Assembly: GCA_026874595.1 (NCBI GenBank) | Contig: CM049307.1 | Location: 56,505,870-56,569,869 of the forward strand | Length of the DNA stretch: 64,000 bases | Direction: 5' to 3' | Source: Sipunculus nudus | Lineage: Eukaryota; Annelida; Sipuncula; Golfingiida; Sipunculidae | In this document: positions 11,761-22,291 of the stretch, one piece after another | How positions within the stretch are numbered: position 1 is the first letter of the stretch | Layout of the letters: each line of letters begins with the position of its first letter | Made by a program: the position numbers and the translations under genes | The notes under the pieces: model-generated | The model's database searches: none | Told to the model about the DNA's origin: nothing | The model's input: only the letters and a program-made list of their open reading frames with translations

Positions 11761-12600
11761 GACAACTGGAATAATTTATGAAGACGGGACAGACCATGTA
11801 TTGTCTATATACCTCGGACTTATTTTATAACATTTCATTTTTAGTTTGTGCCGAAGATATGTATCAAATATTATTCGTTAATACTACCTTCTCGTAAAGA
11901 GGAACACGATGAATTATATGACATAATTCAGAAGTGTTTTCATGAAATCTGGAAAAACTGCGGAGATGGTCGTAGCCACTACAACAATAGCTCATTTTAT
12001 TCATTATTCCATGGCCTTTCATTTTTCCGAAAAATTATCTCACTTTGCTGTTACTATGGATATGTATTCGGAGAAGCGCCGCCTGCTGGGATGAGTGAAA
12101 AATGTTTCACATCGACTCCCAAAAAATATTCTGAATTTTGTATAAATTTAAGAGTAAGTCATATTTAGCTACATGTAAAAGTAATTTCAATTGAAATCTG
12201 TGTGCATTATAATTCCGTTTCTGTGGAATGGAAACTAAGTATTTAAGTAACGTATCTATTTTTCTTTGTAAAATTTCACAACGATATAATTTTTCAAAAT
12301 CATAAACCAACTATATGCATACAGGAGACGCATTGTTTCCTGTAACACGGGTCTCGACAACATACGAATATCTTTGATTTTTTGTTTGTGATACAGAGTT
12401 TCTGTACACCTCTTCCTTTACACAATATTATTTCTTCTAAATTCAATGCTCCGACTCTTCGAATATTTAAACGAGAATATTCCTTTTGCCTTCAGAGACT
12501 TTCGTTGACGAACAAACAATTCGCACAAACATGAGAATAAAATATCAAAATTATTATAAATCCAATGCAATTTTGTTTCTACCTAATGTTCGTTATGTCT
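11761..12600. other. Intergenic, nothing recognised
   Basis: AT-rich. A 106-codon frame at 11848-12168 has no family resemblance and no splice context, so it is not called. Confidence 0.4.
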
Positions 12601-12623
12601 GTTCCATTAACTCCTGAACTGGA

Positions 12624-12710
12624 TAGGACGTAGCCTAGTGGTTAAGGCGTTGGACTTCGGAGCGGAAGGTCCCCGGTTCGAACCCCGATGATGCCTCGAT
12701 GGCATATAAT
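12624..12710 (+). repeat. tRNA-derived SINE head
   Basis: GGACGTAGCCTAGTGGTTAA followed by GGCGTTGGACTTCGG, and then CCCCGGTTCGAACCCCG, form A-box and B-box motifs like a tRNA. The anticodon arm does not pair and no acceptor stem closes, so this is a SINE head and not a tRNA gene. Confidence 0.6.
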
Positions 12711-13415
12711 GGTGAAATCTTGTTATAGAACCCTAGATATGCCCTTATGTTTTAACGACCAGGTTATGACTTCTAGATTATTCTTAACCCCGTGCATGTC
12801 AAACCTGAAATCCAGAAGGCTTAACAATAACGTATCATTCTTATCACATGGATACCTAATCCTTATTCAATAGACACTGCCACCAACAGGCCATGGACCT
12901 ATCCTTAAAAAAAAAATACCCATAGCGACATCCCCCCCCCCCGACATACGACTATTGCCTAAACAAAAGGTTATTATATAATCGACACTTATTTGGTATC
13001 ACGATTTGTAACGCTATACATGTTCGGGTTCATATAATCCTTACAGTAACTATCATCGTACGAGTCTATTTTGATCGCCGGTGGCCTATATATAAGCACA
13101 ATTTAGATTGCTGTTCAATTAAGATATGCGATATGGTGACATTCCAGCAACTGGCGTGATCATGTAAGTAACGTGGCCTGAGGATGCTAATTTAGGACAT
13201 AGCTGCAATGGCACGAGAGCTCTAAACAACAACGCTCAATATGCAGTCTGTATATGACCCCAGTTGTAGGTAATGATAGATACTGGATACAACGATCTAT
13301 GTTTAATCATGGTTACATAGTTTATGATAAGTCATTTGGAGATTTATGCAAAGTGAATTCTACACATTAAACTATGTTAAATATTCTGGACCTTATAGAA
13401 CGCAGTGGCCTCTTC

Positions 13416-13703
13416 ATTTGCATATCGGATAAACAAGTCGGGGTTGTAAATCCCCCTTGTTTTAAGTTATATATTTTAGCACAGTTCTGAGAGCTGATAG
13501 CAATAAAGACATTGTAGAATAAAGAAGCTCTGAAAATTTGGGTTATATAATGATAAGATATTTGCATATCGGATAAACAAGTCGGGGTTGTAAATCCCCC
13601 TTGTTTTAAGTTATATATTTTAGCACAGTTCTGAGAGCTGATAGCAATAAAGACATTGTAGAATAACGAAGCTCTGAAAATTTGGGTTATATAATGATTA
13701 GAT
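13416..13703. repeat. Near-perfect 144-bp tandem duplication
   Basis: Two head-to-tail 144-bp copies (13416-13559 and 13560-13703) differ at only about two positions (aataaag/aataacg and gataag/gattag). The near identity implies a recent event. It duplicates a reading frame on the minus strand, but nothing suggests that frame is used. Confidence 0.9.
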
Positions 13704-13849
13704 AGTACAAATAACATAGAAAACCTACACTTTCTGATGATACTTCATGCGGTAAATATGAACAGAATGACATTTAAAAAAAAATAAAAAATAACTCTTT
13801 TTTTACCTTATTCTGCAACGTCTTAATTTCTGACACTGAGAATAGTATC

Positions 13850-14066
13850 ACCGTACTCGGGTAGTAAAATGTTCGGCTTTGGGATTGATCCCCGTTTAAT
13901 GTTGCGAAGAGAGTGGGGTGCAGTAGCCTGTCTAATGTCGGTGGTTTTCTCCCGTTTCTTCCGCCTCAACAGGTTACCATCATATGAGTCATGGGGTGCC
14001 TTGTATAATTATAAAATCTAGTTGTACAATCCTTGTTAAATAAAGTTTTTAATAAAGAAAAAGAGT
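13850..14066 (+). repeat. Probable SINE relic with AATAAAG tail
   Basis: It contains a degenerate B-box-like 'gggattgatccccg' and a central 'ggttttctcccgtttcttccgcc', typical of animal SINE bodies. It ends in 'ccttgttaaataaagtttttaataaag', a common SINE/LINE 3' tail. Confidence 0.45.
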
Positions 14067-14567
14067 AAAGATTCAAGAAACCAAGGTATCATTCATTATG
14101 AATAAATGTGTCTCTCTTGCGAAATGTTACTATTTTTTTTTATTTGGCGTGTTAATGGTTATATGAATGATTATAATGCTGTATGTGCGTATCTTAGAAT
14201 TCCTTACCAGCCATGGGATTTGGAGTGTATGGATGTGCAGTTCTTCTAATTTTCGGTTCAATAATGACATGTCCTTAGAAGACAAGATTTAAATCGTGAT
14301 GAAATCGTCTAGCAGAGACATCAAATTTAAAGAAAAACTCTTTAGAGACAGTCATGGGCAAACCAATAATTATTATGTCTGTACAGTGTATTCAAGCGTA
14401 AATGAAGGATTCTTCAGCTTCAGTAGATCTCGTTAGACAGATAGAGTAACACCGAAAGGTGCATCACAAGCCATAGGCAACTGTTTTTTAACGAAAATAC
14501 TAATTTAAATCAACCAACCGTGTGCGTTAATAGGTAAATATGATAATTAGATCTCTTATCATCGGTT

Positions 14568-14578
14568 TATATAAATAG
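14568..14578 (+). promoter_or_regulatory. Candidate TATA box of gene C
   Basis: TATATAAATAG lies 117-127 nt upstream of the ATG at 14695. A start about 30 nt downstream would fall at 'ttcagc' near 14600, leaving a 5' leader of roughly 95 nt that carries one five-codon upstream ORF at 14633-14650. Confidence 0.5.
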
Positions 14579-14694
14579 TGTCTACGAATGTTGGAGTTTA
14601 TTCAGCACGTCTGATAACACTGATAGACACACATGACGCCGTGTATTTGATTACTGCATTGCGGAACATCAAGACCAATACCCGGGCTCTGAGA

Positions 14695-17600
14695 ATGAAG
14701 ACATTAAGGGACTATATAACAGTTATAGGTAAATGTGTGGAAAATGAGCAATATTATAACATATTGTCTTATTATTGATATGACATTACTAAGACCGTAA
14801 CTGTCTTGTGACTTATTAAACTCTACTGTATGACACCATGATTAAGAAAAGCTATTAAGAGGAAAATGTGGATCAATTCAACATTTAAACACTTTAACCG
14901 ATGAAAATTTTATGCAGCATCATAAAATAAATGATTGATAGATGCTAGACTTTTAGATATCAATGGCCTGTCAGACTGCTTACGTCTTAATGTTCAAGAG
15001 TCGTTTACTTTCGTTATGTCATTGTTTACATATTATATAATCTTCATTTGTTCTTTTCCTATTTTTATCACTTAACATGTAATCTTTCTTTTAAGCTGCC
15101 TCTTACTGCATGTTTGGTTGCACCGGTTACAATAGGATCCATGGCATATTTTATTTGGAATACCTGGATATTTATAACAAAGGTCCCTTTGTCACAAGCT
15201 GGACAATGTCAATATCCGCCTTAACGTGGATGTGCCTTGGTAAGTTCATATTCTCCAACAGAGGCCATAAGAGCTGGTTACTTAGATACAGTTATGAATT
15301 CAAGTACGGTATATATATCGTCTGTTAAATCAGGTTAATACTCTACATTTATTGTTGGATAAAACTTGTCCATGAGCTTACGTTACCACTGTTTTCCTTA
15401 TTAATCTTATAAAAGATAAGTTCAGTTTGTGAAAATGAATGTTTTAATTTTGATTTTAAAATTTGTTAATGAATTTCAGATATTTGACTGACACTAATAT
15501 ATGCAAGCACCTGTATCACCTACAACATATCCCTGGGCATCATATTACACTTAAGATAAAATCCGCCGATTTTTTTTTTCTTTGGGTGTTAACTCCATAA
15601 ATTGTAATTTTATCGGATATATAAGTTTTATTTGTAAACAAAACAATAATTAGGGTCCAGCTTGACAAGCAGTGCCCTTAAAGGATCACCGTGTCAGTCC
15701 GTCCTTCCGACTTTCCGTTCTTTCGTACCTCCGTCCTTCGTCAGTGACACTTTCTTTTGCAAGCGATAACTCTACAACAACATACTCCAGCTTACCCTAA
15801 TGCACAGGGCTGATTGGTACATATAAGGGCTCCAGACCTGTCGAATTACAAACCTGTCAGTATTCCAATATGGCCGCCACAGCCGAATCGCTTATTTCTA
15901 TTGCGTGCGAGAACTCAACAACAACATCGTTCAGCTTTCCCAAATTCGCAGGGATGATTGGTACGTATGAGGGCTCCAGACCTATTGAATTACAGACCTG
16001 TTGGAATTCCAATATGGCTGCCACAGCCAAATTGCTGATTTTCTTTCGCGCGCGATAACTCAACAACAACATCATTCAGCTTTCCAAAATTCACGAGGAT
16101 GATTAGGACCTAAGAGGATACTATGTCTATCGAATTATAGGTCTCTCCGAATTCCAATATGGTCGCCAGAGCACAATGGATGATTTTTTTCGCACCCAAT
16201 ATCTCAACAAGAATATGCTTGGTCTTTATCATTTTCTCCGGCATCATTGTTGCCTATGTGGGCTTCTGTCCGATTGAAGTACAGACTTGCACACAATCAA
16301 ATATAGCCAACAGAGTACAATCGGTGATTTTCTATTGCACACATTATGTTAGACATATCTTCTTTGATAATATTTGAACCAATAGGACCATCACGTAAAT
16401 GGATAAAAACCTGTTTCTGTTTATCATATTTTTCGAATTTAACCTCAGCTTTTCACCATTATGTAAACTAATCCAGCACTACCAGAAATGCGGGGCCCTC
16501 TGAGGACCATTGTCCAACCACATTTAGTTTATTTTAAAATTTTCATCTATAAATAGCCTGCGAATTTAGAACATGCATTTACAACTCCATATAGTGAAAA
16601 TTGAACGTTTTGAACCATAAAAAATTCAAGTACGGTATATTTTAATTACCAACTTCGTTTCTATATGTAGATATGTAACTGTGCTAATTTTTGCATGCGT
16701 AATGATGTTGCCTGATTCCAATACAACAAAACATCTTACTCTCTTGGACACTATGCAATTAATACAGCAATTCTTTAACTTTCTTACAGAAGCGTTCTAG
16801 TCATCTTATTTCCTCTTACAATGAATTTAACATATAAACAATCATAACCATTTTTAAAGCTGCAATACTAAATTGGTTTATTCATTCCAGGCCCTATTTT
16901 AGGAATCTTGACCAACCATGTACCTGCGATGCTCCTTCCTATGTTGTCTGGTTTGCTCCTGGTATTGTTTTTCATTGCGTCCGTTTTTGCTCCTAATATT
17001 GAAATGGTTATTCTATTCCATAGTATACTACAAGGTAATTATAATGAAAATATAGTATTTAATGTATTTAATGTTTTCTTTTTTTGAAAAAAAAATATTG
17101 AGATATAATATAAAGATATATTGAGGCGTTGCTTTGTTTATAGCAAAGTTTCAGTGTAACAATTGATTAAAATTATTAAAGATTGTAACTGTTTTGTAAA
17201 TTCAAATCTACAGACTAAACCCTTATTTCTCAAACAGTTACTAAAGGCACAACTAAAAAAACACAACGAAGAATAAGGCATCAGCATTCTTTTTACCTAC
17301 ACATATATATGAATTGACCGGCGATTTAAAAATAGGGAAACATCCAAAAAGAAAATGACTGTATTAGTGAATGATATGGAACACGGCCGACAGTTTATTA
17401 TTTATCATTTAAAACATAAGTTATAAAGTTTTGCATCCAGGTTAATTATACAAGGATAAGTAGGATAATATTCATTTTCTGATTAGCTGTCTCATGTTTC
17501 ATCTGTAGGTACAGGTACTGCTTGCGGTCTGATTGGTGCCAGTGTTTACGTCAACCAGACATTCTCAGAGAAAAGACAGCGAGCTAATGCAATCTTATTC

Positions 17601-19454
17601 AGTGGGGCAAGCATACTTGGGGTGGTGTATCCGATTGTAACACAAGCTCTACTCGAGATTTACAGTTTTCGTGGGTCTCTTTTCATTCATGCTGGCATCC
17701 TTCTTCATGTATGCCTCGCTGCCATGTTTTTCCACGACATAAAACAAAAAACAGAAGAAACTGTGACGGACGTGTCATTGAATACATATTCTGATAGACC
17801 AGTTGATATAACTGATGATAAATCAGGAAACAGCACGGCTGCTGATACCAGGTTGACCATGCATGTCTTATCACATGACCATGACAACCTATCAAAAGTC
17901 GCATCTTGTCGGGTTGGTGCAATGGAAACGATAAAAATTTACTCAACTGGAAGAAAAACAAAAGAAGACAAAGAAACAGTTGAACAGAACCATGGAAGGA
18001 AAGAGAAAGATCACTTTGCATGTAAATCGTTTTCTGAAGATATAATTAAAACACAGGAAAGAATTATTAGTCCTGCAAGCAAAACAATACAAGATTGTAC
18101 ACCAAATGGGTTTAAGAAAGAGGCGAGCATGCGACATCCTGATAAAAATTTAAACAAGGCCCTCGAAACATGCAAGAGACTTTGTAATAGAAAACTTATA
18201 ACGGCTTTGTTATGGTTCTGTGGAGGTAAACTTGCATTTATATCAACTATTCAGTTTCTTCCTGCATATATGGGAAATTGGTATGTCAGAGATCCAGCAG
18301 TCTACTCTGCCGTCTGTGTACAGTGGTATAGAAGCTTTGTCCAGAGCGTTTGTTGCGGTATTTGGAGACGCAACGTGGCTGAACAAAGATGCCTTCATCA
18401 CCACATCTGGCCTTATGGTCGGTGCTGTTTCTCTCCTTGTACCTTTCGTCGGTAGTCACTGGATGGTGTACTTATTTTGCGTCCTGTGTGGGTTAATCAC
18501 CGACACCATGACGGTCTTCGTCGGATCTCTGGTCGTTGAGAGTGTTGGAATGGAATACCTCGGTCCTGCTTTTGGATTGATGCCTGTGGCGAACGGTATA
18601 GGCACAATGGCGGCACCGGCTTTATGTGGTAGGTCTATCGGGTTTAGTTATATATATATAAATAGGCCGAGAACAATATAAGTATCGTTCAAACGTTATT
18701 ACCGAGATCCTTCACGTCGTAGTTGAATCTTTTTTTTTCTCGATGCAAATCGTTCCTCAAGCTTACCATTCTCTTGATATATCAAGATACCTTGATATCA
18801 TGACATCTTGAAATCCTGACATCTTAATACCTTGATATCTTCTGTTGTGTTATTCTAGACGCTATATCGGTAACTACTGCAACAAGTATTACTTGATGTA
18901 GAACAGTACAACAAGGTATACACTAGTACTTGCGGCAACATCGATTGAAATAATCCCTGATTATATTACAACACATTTTATCCCAGTCTTTGCACTTAAT
19001 GATTAGTTGCCATGATACATGACATATTAAGAACTAAACATGTAAACTGGTTGAGAGGGATATGACTTTATATATTGTGACTTAAACCTGACATTTGGAA
19101 CGAAGTATTTGGTAGCAATAATGGCTACGCAGGTAGGCTGATTACGAATTGCCCCCCCCCCCCCTCCCCCCCCCCCCAAAAAAAAAAACAACATTGAATG
19201 AGCAAAGAATAAAAATAAACAAAGTATTGTTTAATACATGAACAGTACTACATCCTTTAATACTTGCCAGATTGTTAAATAAAACTATAGAATTTGTTTC
19301 AGGTTACCTGCGAGAAGCCACAGGGACGTACGGTAACACGATGGTGCTATCAGGCGTCACATGGATTACGTCAGCGTTAATCTTCGCGTGGGGTGGCGGC
19401 AGGTTTTCCTCCCCTCTATTGAAACAATCAGCCATGTACGTTGTTACCGTCTAA
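14695..19454 (+). CDS. Monocarboxylate transporter-like MFS gene C, 5 exons, frameshifted in exon 4
   Basis: Exons: 14695-14728, 15096-15239, 16891-17034, 17509-18628 and 19303-19454 (TAA). The first exon encodes MKTLRDYITVI; its ATG is the first in frame after the TATA box. Exons 2 and 3 are 144 nt each, all introns are phase 1, and donors and acceptors are canonical. Exon 4 holds NQTFSEKRQRAN, TM5-TM6, a loop of about 140 residues, QFLPAY, the TM8 E-A-L-S-R motif and [11 protein letters not shown]. Its length, 1120 nt, is not a multiple of three. Between the TAT of QFLPAY (18267-18269) and the GAA of EIGM (18274) there are 4 nt where all paralogues have 6. The upstream frame then ends at TAG about 60 codons on, while the correct frame resumes intact to the stop. 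This is either a recent null allele or a sequencing error; otherwise the product would be about 531 aa. The TM2-TM3 loop lacks the D and R of the MFS motif (LTNHV). The C-terminus is YVVTV. AATAAA lies at 19480. Confidence 0.8.
15660..16380. repeat. Tandem array of about 144 bp, 4 diverged units, gene C intron 2
   Basis: The phrase 'caatatgg(c/t)(c/t)gcca' recurs at 15866, 16010 and 16155, with a weaker copy near 16300, giving a spacing of 144-145 bp. Each unit also has 'cgataactcaacaacaacat' and 'gattggtac...gggctcc'. A pyrimidine-rich leader of repeated 'ccgtccttc' precedes the array near 15697-15745. Confidence 0.75.
18766..18845. repeat. Short TTGATATC-type minisatellite in gene C intron 4
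   Basis: Alternating 'ccttgatatc', 'tgacatcttga' and 'tcctgacatctta' phrases include the palindrome CTTGATATATCAAG. Confidence 0.5.
19148..19190. repeat. Poly-C then poly-A tract
   Basis: Long C homopolymers broken by one T, followed by an A run, in gene C intron 4. Sequence and assembly accuracy here is suspect. Confidence 0.85.
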
Positions 19455-19479
19455 ATGACTAGCAAGCTGAATTAAAAAA

Positions 19480-19485
19480 AATAAA
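19480..19485 (+). terminator. Polyadenylation signal of gene C
   Basis: AATAAA 26 nt after the TAA stop. A second AATAAA occurs about 500 nt further on. Confidence 0.45.
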
Positions 19486-19570
19486 CCTGATAGCATGTGT
19501 GCATATATACATGGTATTAAAAAGGTTCTAAAAAAGGTTCTTCTCAGATAAGTGTATGCGAAACGTTTCT

Positions 19571-19573
<3 letters not shown>

Positions 19574-19622
<49 letters not shown>
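19574..19622. repeat. (AT)n microsatellite
   Basis: Uninterrupted AT units in the 3' flank of gene C. Confidence 0.95.
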
Positions 19623-19624
<2 letters not shown>

Positions 19625-19629
19625 CACGA

Positions 19630-20678
19630 GATACAAATTTGTTACTTCGTCTTACACATTAACCTCTTACATTATAAATATAATTTAAATATTTATCAGT
19701 TCGTGTATGCATTTAAATGTGTATATAAAAATGCGTTGCAAAATGACATACTTCTACTAATATTGGTGTTCAATACCTTTATTATCCTGTACAAAAATAA
19801 GATATAATTCTAAATTTCAAAGCTGTCCTTTCAGGAAATATATTAGGGAAAAGGACTCTGAATAATTTCATGTTCACATATGATTCATATTAATATAATA
19901 TCCTTTTCATATATTGCAGCAAGCCCCTTGCTAAGGTCCTGGCTAGTATTCATGGACAACAGATCATATGTAATTCTATACAAAAAATAAAACTTTTATG
20001 AACGACGTCCTTATCGTTTTAAATAAAGGGTGTTTACACCGGTGGTTTGTTGTCGGATTAAAAAATATTAAGCACGAATGCAACTGTAGCTCTCTCTCAC
20101 CAAATAATCAGTATATTTTGTTGCAGAAGTTGGCCTTTCAAACAATCAATATTGCTTTAAATTACTTAAAGAATATTACAAATGCAAATGTAAATGTAAA
20201 TCAACTACATGAGCATTGCATTTAAATACATTGCATTAAAATATGGTAATACAGCATAGTAATGCATTTCAAGTTCGCTGCATTTTAAATGTAAATATGC
20301 CAAATTTAAATCCAAATGCGAAAGCATTTGCATTTGGACACAATTTGGAATGTACGCCAGGGTACCAGATGACTTCTGAACGTATGTACCTATTACCCTT
20401 GACATCCTTCCGTGATTCTCACACGTTGCAGAATATAGCCTTTGACGAAATATTGAACAATCACTATTGCTTTTAATTTATCAAAGAATTAGCCTTTTAT
20501 CGTTGCCTCATATTTCAAATACAATTTCATAACCCATTTTACACATCTTAATATAAATGTAAAAACACCACATAAGTATTGTATGAATGCTTGCTTAATA
20601 CCAGAGGCAAGATATATAACTTTAAAAAAAAAACATATAAATTTTGAAATCTTTAGGCCAACATGTAAACCTTTATAT

Positions 20679-20741
<63 letters not shown>

Positions 20742-21847
20742 GAAACAATTGTGGGTATTCTTTGATCCCAATTTCATTGTAATATTTCACGATAAATATA
20801 ATGATTATTTATAATAAAATGGTTTCGTATAACATTTAATAAAAGAAAAATTTCAATACACAATAATATACAAAGCCTGCTCCAAATTGATTTGAGAGCA
20901 CCCAGCTGGGCAAAATGTTGCTTTGTTCAAAGTCCAAACTTCAATCTAATCAGATTATATGTTTTCTCAGGGCGATTGTTTATTTATTAATCATCCTTTC
21001 GATACACGGTCTTGGATTTTGCAAATGGGGAGGGGGATACATTTAAAAGGAGAAACTGATACCCGAAAACGATATGCAAGCTAAACTGATACCCTAAAAC
21101 GATATGCAAGTTATGTAGGGTGTTTTAGCAATATGGGGTAACAGTTAAAAGAAACCAAACCCTGTCAACTGCAAACAATAATTTAACAAAAAAATTGTAC
21201 TTTTTATTGTACTTTCTAACTGTCAACACTGATTCGTCATGCTGTCATGTTTCGAGAGCAAAACCAAAGAGTGCTTTAAACGTGTATGCATGCGTAATGA
21301 CTTGATCATTCTGACCATGTCAACTTATCTCAAAACGGAAAAACACAAAGACATTCGATCCGGTTGGTTAAACAATATATGAACAATGGTACATTTGTTT
21401 CTGCTGTGTCTACCATTTATAATATAATGGTTGCTCTATAATACATAATGTATAATGGTTTGTGTTTAAAGCAATAAGAATTAAAAATGAGTGCACCTGC
21501 ACCGGTATTCACATAAATATACCAGCCTATACACAACTCGACAAAAATTGTCCATCCAAAACTGATAAATATTAGTTTACAAATCAGCCGACGAATACGT
21601 ATTGGGGTAAAATATTCTACTTTTAATACAATGCATTTATGGCATTGGATAAAAAGCTAGGTAAACTAAACATTAATTATTTGTCAGATGGTTAGATGAG
21701 AAGCAGTCAAAATCAATTCGTACACAGTTTTGGATGCCAGACTTTCACGTTCCTATATTTCCGTTAGCCACTCGCATTTACCACAGTAAGCGTGCTCATT
21801 TTTCAGGAACATGTTTTTTTTATATGGAAAAACATATATCATAATAT
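19630..21847. other. Intergenic between convergent genes C and E
   Basis: Very AT-rich. It holds an (AT)n tract at 20673-20739, a run of nested 'aaatg(c/t)aaatgtaaat' phrases near 20180-20340, and a 27-bp direct duplication ('aactgataccc.aaaacgatatgcaag') at about 21055-21110. No exon was recognised. Confidence 0.5.
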
Positions 21848-21853
21848 TTTATT
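21848..21853 (-). terminator. Polyadenylation signal of gene E
   Basis: AATAAA on the minus strand, about 60 nt past the stop codon of gene E. Confidence 0.45.
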
Positions 21854-21912
21854 CATGACAAACTTTGATTAAGAAAATTATCAACGGATCCACCCGGTTA
21901 CTAGGTTTATGT

Positions 21913-22256
21913 TTATGCAGTGACAGCGTAAACTTTTGACTTTTTCCAGTGGGGAAGGGACAACCGTCCTCCTATAAAACCAAATATGAATGCTGAGGCG
22001 GTCCAAGCGATCCCAGCAAATATCAGCGTATTTCTGTATGTCCCTGTAATTTCACGCAGTAGACCTGTAAATAGATAATAGATAGGGAACCCAGAGATAA
22101 CAGGAGATCTGTAAATAATTGATAGATGAGAAAGCTTGAGATAATAGATAGTTCACCTTGAGGCAAGTGAAAGCGTCAGAAAACGTTGGTATGCTCATTC
22201 AACATATAATCATCATTAACGTAAATTCTAATGACCATACAAACTTTATTATATAC

Positions 22257-22291
<35 letters not shown>

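Noticed and set aside
12624-12700. Possible functional tRNA gene
   Set aside because: A- and B-boxes are present, but the anticodon and acceptor stems do not pair; a SINE head explains it better.
13367-13717. 116-codon minus-strand frame with internal duplication
   Set aside because: The duplication is the 144-bp DNA tandem copy; no splice or start context was seen and the peptide is not recognisable.
13416-16380. Link between the 144-bp repeats and the 144-nt exons
   Set aside because: I compared the sequences and saw no similarity; the shared length is most likely coincidence.
17943-18137. Minus-strand frames antisense to gene C exon 4
   Set aside because: Shadow frames of the transporter coding sequence.
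18629-18681. Reading through the exon 4 donors as alternative C-termini (genes B, C, E, D)
   Set aside because: All four genes have a GT at the same codon and a good last exon downstream; the read-through tails are unrelated to each other, and the one in gene D runs into a SINE.
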